Of a DNA stretch of 14,129 bases, positions 1 to 6,677 are shown in pieces (position 1 is the first letter of the stretch; every line of letters starts with the position of its first letter). The stretch is from NCBI GenBank assembly GCA_009706135.1, contig WLRX01000011.1:1-14129 (forward strand), read 5' to 3'. The notes beneath the pieces were generated by a model, which worked only from the letters and a program-made list of their open reading frames with translations, had not been told where the DNA came from and ran no database searches. Origin of the DNA: Actinomycetota bacterium. Lineage in GTDB: Bacteria; Actinomycetota; Actinomycetes; Nanopelagicales; Nanopelagicaceae. The translations under genes were made by a program, and so were the position numbers.

Positions 1-71
1 TGGTGTGGATGTTGCAGGGACATTTCTAAACGTTTGCGCATGATTCGCATGTGTTTTCATTTATCAATCTA

Positions 72-122
72 GTTTCGCTTTGGATCTAGTATTTCTAGAA
101 ATGAGCGAAACGGGCTCCTTTT
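72..122 (+). terminator. Possible intrinsic terminator-like hairpin
   Basis: An 8-bp inverted repeat, GTTTCGCT (72-79) and AGCGAAAC (104-111), encloses a second small stem, TCTAG (85-89) and CTAGA (95-99), with a 5-nt loop. A short T-run (119-122) follows seven bases after the outer stem. This could end transcription of a gene lying left of the window. The internal mismatches and the short, displaced T-run make it a weak candidate. The remainder of 1-173 shows no supported gene; a 13-codon open stretch from base 2 to the TGA at 41-43 could be the tail of an upstream gene but cannot be identified. Confidence 0.3.
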
Positions 123-173
123 CAGCAGCTTTATAAAAAGTGAGTTTACCTGCTTTATTTTTTAAATCAACAG

Positions 174-839
174 ATGTTTTTACGCGTAAAAATCTGGACA
201 TTTCCCGCGTGTTACAGTTTTTCTATGTTTTTTGTGGCCGTTTTATTAATGGGCGCGGCATCCCTTTTTGGACTCGCCGCGGACGCAATTACTGACGATA
301 AAAGTAAAGTAGTTCAAGAAATTAAATTTAGCCCAGTTTATTGTTTTAATACAGGTTTGGAAAAATTAATTGTTCGTCCTGATTTTATTGGTTGTGTAAT
401 TGGCGAAGACCACCCACTTGGCGAATCAGAAATAACTGAAGGCACAGAACGTCCAACGGATATAAATCCACAAGTGCTTGCACGTTTTCAAAGTGCACAG
501 GCCGCAGCAAAAGCTGAAGGAATTGAAATGAGTATTGATTCTGGTTATCGAACAATTCAACGGCAAGAGTATTTATTTAATCGGGCAATTAAAGAGCACA
601 ATTCTGTAGAAGAAGCAATCAAATGGGTATTACCTGGAGAGATCTCTAGACATCCTTGGGGGCTTGCGCTGGACATAAATCTGCATCACGAAAAAACTGG
701 AGCATCATGGTTAGAAGCCAATGGAGCCACTTTTGGCCTGTGTCGTGTGTATGAAAACGAGTGGTGGCATTTTGAACCCTTGGTAGCACCGGGTGGAATT
801 TGCCCGCCACTTAAGCCCGATGCATCGCAAGTCAAGTAA
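174..839 (+). CDS. Exported M15-family (VanY-like) D-alanyl-D-alanine carboxypeptidase
   Basis: Zinc peptidase of the M15/VanY type, predicted to remove the terminal D-Ala from peptidoglycan stem peptides outside the membrane. The zinc site is complete: SGYRT (123-127), H160 and D167 in the H-x6-D motif SRHPWGLALD, then E196 (catalytic base) and H199 in EWWHF. The N-terminus has basic residues (R4, K6), a hydrophobic run at about 17-36 and a small-residue stretch, LAADA (34-38), fitting a signal peptide or signal anchor. Residues 40-100 match nothing I recognise. The ATG at 174 keeps the basic n-region; an in-frame ATG at 225 would still leave a hydrophobic leader, so the start is not certain. 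No clear Shine-Dalgarno precedes either. The next gene starts 9 nt after the stop, so the two are probably co-transcribed in a cell-envelope unit. Substrate choice (D-Ala-D-Ala versus L,D peptides) cannot be read from the sequence. Confidence 0.88.
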   Translation: MFLRVKIWTFPACYSFSMFFVAVLLMGAASLFGLAADAITDDKSKVVQEIKFSPVYCFNTGLEKLIVRPDFIGCVIGEDHPLGESEITEGTERPTDINPQVLARFQSAQAAAKAEGIEMSIDSGYRTIQRQEYLFNRAIKEHNSVEEAIKWVLPGEISRHPWGLALDINLHHEKTGASWLEANGATFGLCRVYENEWWHFEPLVAPGGICPPLKPDASQVK

Positions 840-842
840 AGT
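837..842 (+). promoter_or_regulatory. Candidate -10 box for leaderless GTG start
   Basis: TAAAGT fits TANNNT and ends 6 nt before the GTG at 849. It contains the TAA stop of the preceding gene. No Shine-Dalgarno is visible before 849. An internal leaderless promoter is possible, but simple read-through from the upstream gene would also serve. Confidence 0.3.
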
Positions 843-848
843 GCATCC

Positions 849-2270
849 GTGAATAAGCCAACAATCATTCTCGCAACAAGTAATGGCGTTGGTATGGGTC
901 ACCTTGCACGTGCCAGTGCAATCGCACTTGCTCTTAAACCAATTGCAAATCCAATAATTGTTTCCATGGCTGGTGGAATTGCTGAAATTTCTGATTACAT
1001 GGGAATACGAACCGAATATATTCCAGGGCGTGATCGCAATTGGATGACGCGCGATCTATGGGATCAATACCTACGAGATCGACTTGTTGCTCTCGTAGAA
1101 GAAACAGATGCCAAACTAATTTCATACGATGGTGTTGTTCCATACCCAGGCATCATCGCAGCGAAAGTTAAAGCCCCACAAGTATCTTTTGTGTGGGTAC
1201 GACGTGGTTTATGGCAGAAAAAACCACAGAGATTTGTATTGGCGCTGCAATCGGCAATGATGGATTACATCGTAGAACCCGGAGATATTGCACGTTCATA
1301 TGATCATGGACCCACAGCTAAGCGAAAAGATGCGCAACTAACTTCACCTGTGTCTTTGTTTCAAAATGACACCGCGCTGTCACGTGCAGAGTCACGAAAA
1401 ATACTAGGGCTTGACCCTCACAATCCAGCCGTCTTAGTACAACTCGGCACTGGAGACAGTGACGTTAATGAAAAAATGACGGCAGCATTATCGGGACTAA
1501 TTGGCTGGAAAGATTTGCAAGTTGTGCTCACAAAGAATCCAATTGATAAAAATGGAATCTCTCTTGCACCCGATGGTTTAAATCTTAAGGTTGTGCGCCA
1601 CTTTCCTTTAGCACAACTACTTCACGCATTCGATGCGAGTGTTTGTGCAACGGGATATAACGGTGTGCACGAGTTATTGCCAGCACAAATTCCAACAGTC
1701 TTTGTTTCTAATATCCGCGGAACAGATGATCAAGAAGCACGCGCACAGTGGTGCCACGACTTTGGTTTCGCTCTTCGTGCAGATCAAGCAGATCTTGCCA
1801 ACATCACAGCAACTATAAAGAAATTACAAGATCCACAAGTACGCGCATCGCTATCTGCTAAGTGTGGAGAGCTTCCACCAGTAACAGGGGGAGCCGAAAT
1901 TGCGCAGATCTTTCTGAAACTTATTGCAGAACAATCTGCAGCTAAGCCAGGCAGAGTTACGTACAAACGATTACTGCTCCAAGATCATGTAAATCGCGGA
2001 ATGCGCCATATTGCATACATAGGCCTGCGCCGTGCCGCACTCATTTATCGTAAATTTATTCCACATCCAGACGCAGCAAAGATGGCAAAAGTTGAACCAA
2101 TCTTTAGCCAAGCCACAACAGCTACAGAACTTCGAGATTTAATAAAAGGTGATGTGCGCTTTGAACACATGATTGCGGGCGCATCAGATGCATATAAAAA
2201 ACGGCGTCAAGAGATTGCGCATGTTGCCTATAACCCACCATTGATTTCAATTAGAAAACGTAAGAATTAA
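849..2270 (+). CDS. MurG-like GT-B glycosyltransferase (GT28-type C-terminal domain)
   Basis: Predicted nucleotide-sugar glycosyltransferase of the GT-B fold. The N-terminal domain opens with a beta strand and the glycine-rich loop SNGVGMGHLAR (11-21), as in MurG and related GT28/GT1 enzymes. The C-terminal donor domain contains ATGYNGVHELLPAQIP (267-282) and TDDQEARA (292-299), the region that contacts the donor nucleotide-sugar in the family. About 100 extra residues follow the GT-B core (roughly 365-473); they are rich in Arg, Lys and His, have no match I know, and may help the enzyme sit on the membrane. The GTG at 849 is needed to retain the glycine-rich loop; the ATG at 894 would cut into it. 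Acceptor and sugar cannot be told. It is too divergent to be called MurG itself, and it follows a carboxypeptidase gene rather than a dcw cluster. The 3' end overlaps the convergent dioxygenase gene by 4 nt. Confidence 0.8.
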   Translation: MNKPTIILATSNGVGMGHLARASAIALALKPIANPIIVSMAGGIAEISDYMGIRTEYIPGRDRNWMTRDLWDQYLRDRLVALVEETDAKLISYDGVVPYPGIIAAKVKAPQVSFVWVRRGLWQKKPQRFVLALQSAMMDYIVEPGDIARSYDHGPTAKRKDAQLTSPVSLFQNDTALSRAESRKILGLDPHNPAVLVQLGTGDSDVNEKMTAALSGLIGWKDLQVVLTKNPIDKNGISLAPDGLNLKVVRHFPLAQLLHAFDASVCATGYNGVHELLPAQIPTVFVSNIRGTDDQEARAQWCHDFGFALRADQADLANITATIKKLQDPQVRASLSAKCGELPPVTGGAEIAQIFLKLIAEQSAAKPGRVTYKRLLLQDHVNRGMRHIAYIGLRRAALIYRKFIPHPDAAKMAKVEPIFSQATTATELRDLIKGDVRFEHMIAGASDAYKKRRQEIAHVAYNPPLISIRKRKN

Positions 2271-3067
2271 AAGCGAGAACGAATCTCCCATAAATCGCCA
2301 AAGACTGGGTTAAAGAGAGTGGATCTCAAATAATCTGCTCCACTCGAACCACCAGTGCCCATTTTCTGACCAATCGTGCGTTCCACCATCTTTACGTGGC
2401 GATACCGCCACTCTTGAATTCCTTCGTCAATATCAACTAATCGTTCACAAACCATTGCGCGTTCAGGATCTGTTTGATGCACAACCAACAGGACATCTTG
2501 GACTTCTTTATTAGCAACATATTGCTCTGATTTATTACGATTTAAAACAGACGCAGGCATTGCGTGGCCAGCATTATGTAAATATACGAGGGCAGAATCC
2601 CAAATGGAATTACCAGAGGTAATCTCAGCAATATCTTTTTGGATATCTAACGGTAAATGCCCAGCCATTTTGTTATCGCGGCGACCAAGTAAGGCTTCTA
2701 CTTTTCTAAATTGAGCAGATTGGAATCCACTAGAAGAAGATAAATAACCACGGAAAGAGTTAAATTGAAGTGGAGTCATTGTTTCTAAAATATCGATTTG
2801 TGCCACACAGACTTTCATAATTGTGCGGATACGACCCAAAATTGCAAGTGCGTAATGTGTATCGCCAATTTCTAGCGCTCGCTGTGCCTGTTGAAATTCA
2901 TGAATCAATTGCTTAAACCACAACTCATATGTCTGGTGAATGATGATAAAGAGCATCTCATCGTGTTCAGGACCAGTTGAAAGCGGACGTTGTAGTTTTA
3001 ACAACTCATCGATTGCAAGATATGAGGTATAGGTAAGTGCCGAATCAAAATTTTCATTTTCGCTCAT
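2267..3067 (-). CDS. kynA: Tryptophan 2,3-dioxygenase
   Basis: Heme dioxygenase that opens the indole ring of L-tryptophan to give N-formylkynurenine, the first step of the kynurenine pathway; cytosolic. All hallmark residues are present: F40 and H44 in MLFIIIHQTYELWFKQ (distal heme pocket), R106 in FRGYLSSSSGFQ (substrate carboxylate), proximal heme ligand H224 in WRYRHVKMVERTIG, and T238 in GTGGSSG. These align with F51, H55, R117, H240 and T254 of the Xanthomonas enzyme as I remember it. At 266 residues it has a normal bacterial length. It is the second gene of a two-gene operon: its ATG overlaps the stop of the kynureninase gene (ATGA), indicating translational coupling. No formamidase gene is adjacent. 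Confidence 0.97.
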   Translation of the reverse strand: MSENENFDSALTYTSYLAIDELLKLQRPLSTGPEHDEMLFIIIHQTYELWFKQLIHEFQQAQRALEIGDTHYALAILGRIRTIMKVCVAQIDILETMTPLQFNSFRGYLSSSSGFQSAQFRKVEALLGRRDNKMAGHLPLDIQKDIAEITSGNSIWDSALVYLHNAGHAMPASVLNRNKSEQYVANKEVQDVLLVVHQTDPERAMVCERLVDIDEGIQEWRYRHVKMVERTIGQKMGTGGSSGADYLRSTLFNPVFGDLWEIRSRF

Positions 3068-4338
3068 GTGACTCGTGATCCGCCTTCTTTGACCTTTTCG
3101 TATTGGCGTGTAGAAACCAAATCTCTTATTCGTTCAAAGCCATCCCAAACTTCAACATATGAAGTTGGCAGAGGTGAGATAGCTAATCGAATTGAATTTG
3201 GCGTGCGGTAATCCGGAATTACGTTGGCAAATTCGCGAAGCGCAACACAGATGCGCGCAGCATCAGGATGGACTAAAGAAATATGTCCACCGCGTTGCTT
3301 GGCATCGCGTGGAGTATTTAGCTCCATACCAAGGGGTGCTAGCCAAGCGTCGTATAAATCAATCATCATCTGCGTGCCAACTGCTGCTTTATGTGCGATG
3401 ACATCGATGCCTGCTTCTTTAATAATTTCAAAAGACGCTTTGATGCAGCGCAGACCAATTAAAGATGGACTAGCAATTTGGAAACCGCGAATGCCATCGG
3501 CTTTTTCAAAGATCGGTCCCATTCCAAATTGCTCTGCTTGTGAAAACCACCCTTGAATCGGAACCTGTAACTCTGTTTGCATTTTCTTTGCTACATACAA
3601 CCATGCAGGTGCTCCGGGTCCAGAGTTTCCATATTTATATGTGCAACCAACAGCCAAATCGACACCGTTGGCATCAAAGTTCATTTCAATTGCGCCCACT
3701 GCGTGGCTGGCATCCCAGAGAACTAATCCACCATGAGAGCGAACCAGATCAGTAATGGATTTAATGTCAGTGCGTGCACCAGAGCGGTATTGAATTACTT
3801 CAAGAGTTACAAGTGCAACATCGTCGTTGAGATATGGAGCAAGAATATCAGCGGTAATTCGCTCGTGTTTAATTGCTCCTGCACTTTCATTATCAATCAA
3901 AACCAAATTCATTCCGAACTCTTTTGCAATTCCATCCAAGATGTATCTATCTGTTGGGAAATTTGCGGTGTCAGTAATAATTGTTTTTCGCCCCGGACGT
4001 GCCTTAATTGCAGCCATACAGAGCTGATAGAAATTAACTGATGTTGTGTCGCACGCAAGTACTTGTCCCTTCGCAGCCCCTAACGTTGCCGCACCGATTA
4101 AATCTCCAACAGGTTGTGCTTCATCAACCCAGTGACTCCAGCCCGTAACAACTTCTGGTCCCCATTCCTTGGTCAGTAAATCATTTACAGCAACAACAGT
4201 TGCATGGGGTAGTCGACCCAGTGAATTTCCATCTAGATAACACATTGCTGGATCAGTAACCACGAACTTTGATTTAAAATGTGCCAACGGATCGTTCGTA
4301 TCGAGATCCAGGGCATATTGGCGGTCAGTGACGTTCAT
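3064..4338 (-). CDS. kynU: Kynureninase
   Basis: PLP-dependent hydrolase of the aminotransferase fold-type I class that cleaves L-kynurenine to anthranilate and L-alanine (or 3-hydroxykynurenine to 3-hydroxyanthranilate). Visible motifs are YLDGNSLGRLP (34-44), NFPTDRY (126-132) near the cofactor site, WDASHAVGA (208-216) with D209 and H212, and the PLP lysine K235 in CTYKYGNSGPG (232-242). At 424 residues it is full length. It is first in the operon with kynA. Because the formamidase and the kynurenine 3-monooxygenase are not next to it, anthranilate plus alanine is the most economical predicted output, but that is inference. The start codon lies only 24 nt from the divergent ABC-F start; a TANNNT box 6 nt upstream suggests leaderless transcription. 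Confidence 0.97.
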   Translation of the reverse strand: MNVTDRQYALDLDTNDPLAHFKSKFVVTDPAMCYLDGNSLGRLPHATVVAVNDLLTKEWGPEVVTGWSHWVDEAQPVGDLIGAATLGAAKGQVLACDTTSVNFYQLCMAAIKARPGRKTIITDTANFPTDRYILDGIAKEFGMNLVLIDNESAGAIKHERITADILAPYLNDDVALVTLEVIQYRSGARTDIKSITDLVRSHGGLVLWDASHAVGAIEMNFDANGVDLAVGCTYKYGNSGPGAPAWLYVAKKMQTELQVPIQGWFSQAEQFGMGPIFEKADGIRGFQIASPSLIGLRCIKASFEIIKEAGIDVIAHKAAVGTQMMIDLYDAWLAPLGMELNTPRDAKQRGGHISLVHPDAARICVALREFANVIPDYRTPNSIRLAISPLPTSYVEVWDGFERIRDLVSTRQYEKVKEGGSRVT

Positions 4339-4344
4339 GGTTGA

Positions 4345-4350
4345 AAGGTA
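4345..4350 (-). promoter_or_regulatory. Candidate -10 box of kynU, leaderless
   Basis: On the minus strand this reads TACCTT, a TANNNT box, and ends 6 nt before the kynU ATG. It shares the TA step at 4349-4350 with the -10 candidate of the divergent ABC-F gene. No Shine-Dalgarno lies between box and start. Confidence 0.45.
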
Positions 4351-4354
4351 CGCT
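4349..4354 (+). promoter_or_regulatory. Candidate -10 box of the ABC-F gene, leaderless
   Basis: TACGCT fits TANNNT and ends 8 nt before the ATG at 4363, placing the expected transcription start at or within a base or two of the start codon. A partial -35, GTGACG (4328-4333), lies inside kynU with a rather short 15-nt spacer. The same hexamer TACGCT precedes upp on the minus strand. Confidence 0.5.
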
Positions 4355-4362
4355 CTGTCACC

Positions 4363-6132
4363 ATGGCGCGCAATCTTCTTAATTTAGAGGAAGTCTCAAA
4401 GGCTTTCGATATCCGCGCGCTCCTAGATGGCGTATCACTTGGTATCTCAGAAGCAGATCGCATCGGAATTGTTGGAAGAAATGGCAGTGGTAAAAGCACG
4501 CTCATGAAAATTATGTCTGGCGCTGAATCACCAGATGCTGGACGAGTAACTAAATCAAATGACACAAATATTGGGTTGCTCTCACAAGTAGATAACGCAC
4601 CAGCGGAAGCAACTGTGCGAGATGTTGTACTTGGCAATAAACCAACGCATGAGTGGGCAAGTGATTCTGGAATCCGCGAAGTATTTATAGGTTTATTTGG
4701 TGGCTTTGACGATCATCTCTTTGAAAGAAAATTTGGAACTCTTTCAGGCGGAGAGCGCAGACGCGTGGGACTTGCACGGTTATTAATCGATGATCTTGAT
4801 TTAATTTTGTTAGATGAGCCAACTAATCACCTCGATGTTGAAGGTGTTGCATGGCTCGCTAATCATTTGTTATCACGTAAATCTTTAGCACTCGCAGTCA
4901 TTACCCACGATCGTTGGTTTCTAGATGCTGTCACTGAGCGCACATGGGAAGTAGTTGGCGGAAACGTTGAAGAGTATGACGGAGGATATTCCGCCTTTGT
5001 TTTGGCAAAGGCAGAGCGCGCTCGCCAAGCAAATGCAATGGATGCTCGTCGCAATAACCTAATCCGTAAAGAATTAGCGTGGCTGCGCCGCGGCGCCCCG
5101 GCTCGAACAACTAAACCAAAGTTTCGAGTAGATGCTGCCAATGAATTAATTTCTGCGGAGCCGGCGCCCCGTGATCAAGGCGAGCTACTTAAATTTGCAC
5201 GTAATCGTTTAGGTAACACTGTGTATGAATCACACCACGTGCAGCTACGCGCAGGTGAGAAATTACTCCTCGATGATCTTTATTGGAACATTGGTCCAGG
5301 AGATCGCATCGGAATAGTTGGTATCAATGGTGCGGGCAAAACAACCTTGATGCGCATGTTGACCGGTGAATTACAACCTAATGCAGGCAAGTTTGTTACA
5401 GGCGTAACTGTTAAGGCAGCTTTTCTCACACAGCACTTACACGAACTAGACCCAACATGGCGAGTACTAGAAGCGGTAGAAAAGATTGCAAACCATGTGG
5501 AATTGGGAAATGGAAAATCACTATCGGCTTCACAATTATGCGAACGGTTAGGATTTGATCGCGATTTACAGTGGACACCGATCCGTGATCTTTCTGGTGG
5601 AGAAAAGCGTCGATTGCAGCTGACGCGTTTATTAATGGATAGTCCCAACGTTTTATTACTTGATGAGCCAACAAATGATTTTGATATCGAAACGCTGACA
5701 GAGCTAGAAGATTTGTTAGATAGTTATGGCGGAACCTTAATTGTTGTTTCCCACGATAGATATTTCCTTGAGCGAGTCTGCGATCGCTTTGTTGGATTAT
5801 TAGGCGATGGCGCGTTGCGTGATTTACCGCGCGGTGTTGATCAATACCTCGAACAACGCCGCGATGCTTTGAGCAACAATAAATCTGGATCATCTAATAA
5901 AGGAACTTCCAGTGCTGCCGAACAGAGACAACTGAAAAAAGATGTGGCCCGACTTGAAAAACAATTGGTGAAATTAGATGAACAGATCAGCGCCTTGGCG
6001 GAAGAACAAAGCACTGCCGCATTTGATGCGCCGCGTCTCATAGAAATCACTTCAAAACTCGAAGAATTGCATAGGGATAAGAACACGAAAGAAGAAGAGT
6101 GGCTTCATGCCACATCTGCGCTAGATACTTGA
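4363..6132 (+). CDS. ABC-F family ATPase, Uup-like
   Basis: Soluble twin-ATPase of the ABC-F family, which act on the ribosome rather than in membrane transport. First cassette: Walker A GRNGSGKS (38-45), signature LSGGE (127-131), Walker B LDEPTNHLD (150-158), switch H182. Second cassette: GINGAGKT (320-327), LSGGE (410-414), LDEPTNDFD (433-441), H464. The interdomain linker (about 210-280) has WLRRGAPARTTK (240-251), resembling the Uup linker. A low-complexity hinge at 504-518 leads to a charged C-terminal coiled coil (about 519-586), also Uup-like. Both Walker B glutamates are intact, so both sites should hydrolyse ATP. No membrane segment is present. An antibiotic-resistance ABC-F is less likely given the short linker and housekeeping context. 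The start has no Shine-Dalgarno; a TANNNT box lies 8 nt upstream. Confidence 0.93.
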   Translation: MARNLLNLEEVSKAFDIRALLDGVSLGISEADRIGIVGRNGSGKSTLMKIMSGAESPDAGRVTKSNDTNIGLLSQVDNAPAEATVRDVVLGNKPTHEWASDSGIREVFIGLFGGFDDHLFERKFGTLSGGERRRVGLARLLIDDLDLILLDEPTNHLDVEGVAWLANHLLSRKSLALAVITHDRWFLDAVTERTWEVVGGNVEEYDGGYSAFVLAKAERARQANAMDARRNNLIRKELAWLRRGAPARTTKPKFRVDAANELISAEPAPRDQGELLKFARNRLGNTVYESHHVQLRAGEKLLLDDLYWNIGPGDRIGIVGINGAGKTTLMRMLTGELQPNAGKFVTGVTVKAAFLTQHLHELDPTWRVLEAVEKIANHVELGNGKSLSASQLCERLGFDRDLQWTPIRDLSGGEKRRLQLTRLLMDSPNVLLLDEPTNDFDIETLTELEDLLDSYGGTLIVVSHDRYFLERVCDRFVGLLGDGALRDLPRGVDQYLEQRRDALSNNKSGSSNKGTSSAAEQRQLKKDVARLEKQLVKLDEQISALAEEQSTAAFDAPRLIEITSKLEELHRDKNTKEEEWLHATSALDT

Positions 6133-6133
6133 G

Positions 6134-6139
6134 TAAAAT
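6134..6139 (+). promoter_or_regulatory. Candidate -10 box of the YqhA-like gene, leaderless
   Basis: TAAAAT matches TANNNT, close to TATAAT, and begins one base after the ABC-F stop codon. It ends 7 nt before the ATG at 6147. There is no Shine-Dalgarno in the interval, which supports the ATG at 6147 over an upstream in-frame ATG at 6099 inside the ABC-F gene. Confidence 0.5.
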
Positions 6140-6146
6140 TTCGCCC

Positions 6147-6677
6147 ATGAATAAAGTCGTACACACAATTGAACTTGCCTTATTTCGCGCCCGCTGGCTA
6201 TTGGCTCCTCTTTATTTAGGTTTGGTTGGCGCGCTCGTACTGCTTGCTTACCGGTTTGTAATTGAGTTTGTCCATCTTGCCCAACATATTGGCGATTCAG
6301 ATGCCCACACATTCACTTTAGATTTGCTTGCACTCCTGGACCTAACCTTGTTAGCAAATCTGATTCTTATGGTTATTTTTGCGGGATATGAAAACTTTGT
6401 CTCTCGAATTGATGCGGCTGCTAATTCAACCGATCGTCCACATTGGATGGGAACCATTGACTTCAGTGGATTGAAGATTAAATTAATTGGTTCTCTCGTT
6501 GCTATTTCAGTAATTGAACTTCTAAAAGACTTTATTGAGTTATCAGGTAAAGCTGAAGTTGGCGAAGGCACAATTTGGCGAATAATCATTCACCTAACTT
6601 TTGTCGCTTCAGGAGTTCTCTTTGCACTGATGGATTGGATTGCAGACAAGCGAGAGTTCAGCGGTACGCATTCGTAA
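6147..6677 (+). CDS. yqhA: UPF0114 / YqhA-family integral membrane protein
   Basis: Membrane protein of the UPF0114 family, function not established. Family signatures are clear: FRARWLLAPLYLGL (13-26) at the start of the first membrane span, AGYENFVSRID (79-89) after the second, and DFSGLKIKLIGSLVAIS (105-121) leading into the third. Four membrane segments are predicted at about 18-38, 58-79, 112-130 and 143-163. Its 176 residues compare with roughly 164 in E. coli YqhA. The frame is open from 6099, but the family N-terminus begins at the ATG at 6147, just past the ABC-F stop. The stop codon shares one base with the next ATG (TAATG), so this gene and the YdcZ-like transporter are translationally coupled. 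Nothing here indicates a substrate. Confidence 0.9.
   Translation: MNKVVHTIELALFRARWLLAPLYLGLVGALVLLAYRFVIEFVHLAQHIGDSDAHTFTLDLLALLDLTLLANLILMVIFAGYENFVSRIDAAANSTDRPHWMGTIDFSGLKIKLIGSLVAISVIELLKDFIELSGKAEVGEGTIWRIIIHLTFVASGVLFALMDWIADKREFSGTHS

Noticed and set aside
2..43. Possible 3' end of an upstream gene (13 codons then TGA)
   Set aside because: Too short to identify or to distinguish from a chance open frame.
3224..3556. 110-codon open frame on the plus strand inside kynU
   Set aside because: It is the antisense shadow of an unmistakable kynureninase gene.
4335..4637. 100-codon open frame on the minus strand upstream of kynU
   Set aside because: It is antisense to the first ABC-F cassette; its composition is what the complement of Walker A coding sequence gives, and it has no recognisable domain.
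5426..5893. 155-codon open frame on the minus strand
   Set aside because: It lies entirely inside the second ABC-F cassette, whose Walker and signature motifs are clear in the other frame; no start signal or domain supports it.
6099..6146. N-terminal extension of the YqhA-like gene
   Set aside because: The 16 extra residues lie within the ABC-F coding end; the family N-terminus and a TANNNT box support the ATG at 6147.
6575..6676. N-terminal extension of the YdcZ-like gene
   Set aside because: The frame is open here, but the 34 extra residues are unlike a transporter and overlap the YqhA gene; the ATG at 6677 in TAATG is the natural start.
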